DNA from: an uncultured Prevotella sp.
Lineage (GTDB): Bacteria; Bacteroidota; Bacteroidia; Bacteroidales; Bacteroidaceae
Direction: 5' to 3'
Assembly (NCBI GenBank): GCA_945863825.1
Contig: CAMBBY010000127.1
Location: forward strand, 1 to 5,465
DNA length: 5,465 nucleotides
Positions within the stretch are counted from its first letter, which is position 1. Every line of letters starts with the position of its first letter. The notes under the pieces are model-generated. The model did not search any database and was not told the origin of the DNA. It saw nothing but the letters and a program-made list of their open reading frames with translations. The position numbers and the translations under genes were made by a program. Below are positions 5,419 to 5,465 of the stretch, in pieces.

Positions 5419-5465
5419 CTGTCTCTTATACACATCTGACGCTGCCGACGATACTCCTTGTGTAG
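5419..5465. other. Nextera i5-side library adapter (not genomic)
   Basis: This is synthetic sequence. Bases 5419-5437 are the reverse complement of the Tn5 mosaic end (CTGTCTCTTATACACATCT), 5438-5451 (GACGCTGCCGACGA) are the read-1 adapter, 5452-5459 (TACTCCTT) match the reverse complement of the i5 index known as S507/N507, and 5460-5465 (GTGTAG) start the P5 arm. It truncates dprA and adds the false peptide LSLIHI. On the other strand it yields the equally artefactual start MYKRQ. Confidence 0.98.

Overview
The window looks like a fragment of a Bacteroidota chromosome, order Bacteroidales, most likely Prevotellaceae (Prevotella/Segatella-like). This is judged from protein content: a long LepB with large insertions beside a second small S26 paralog, a DUF2851 protein beside DprA, A-rich leaders without Shine-Dalgarno sites, and TAnnTTTG-type -7 boxes. 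No species call can be proven by eye. Both ends are not genomic. Bases 1-45 and 5419-5465 are Illumina Nextera library adapters with readable index sequences, so only about 46-5418 is biological sequence.

Layout. The left half runs leftwards (minus strand): dapB (1872-2633), then lepB (294-1742), then the 5' part of a second signal-peptidase-like gene (46-263) that is cut by the adapter. A 365-bp intergenic region (2634-2998) separates this from a rightward set. It holds a good candidate dapB promoter, a mirrored candidate promoter facing the other way, and a degenerate 18-20 bp tandem array. The rightward set is a hotdog-fold acyl-CoA thioesterase (2999-3400), a DUF2851 protein (3468-4763) and the first third of dprA (5053-5418), which is cut by the other adapter. 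A perfect 15-bp tandem repeat fills most of the thioesterase/DUF2851 gap. A 289-bp gap before dprA holds a short direct repeat and a large imperfect palindrome with alternative hairpins.

Functionally, the minus-strand genes combine lysine/diaminopimelate synthesis (DapB) with protein export processing (LepB and a paralog that lacks the catalytic serine). The plus-strand genes combine a small thioesterase, a conserved protein of unknown function and the DNA-uptake/recombination mediator DprA. I see no phage, CRISPR, tRNA, rRNA, transposase or recognised defence system. The points most worth a second look are the palindromic element ahead of dprA, the possible nuclease-like and metal-binding motifs in DUF2851, the serine-less LepB paralog, the intergenic tandem repeats, and the adapter ends, which create spurious protein termini.
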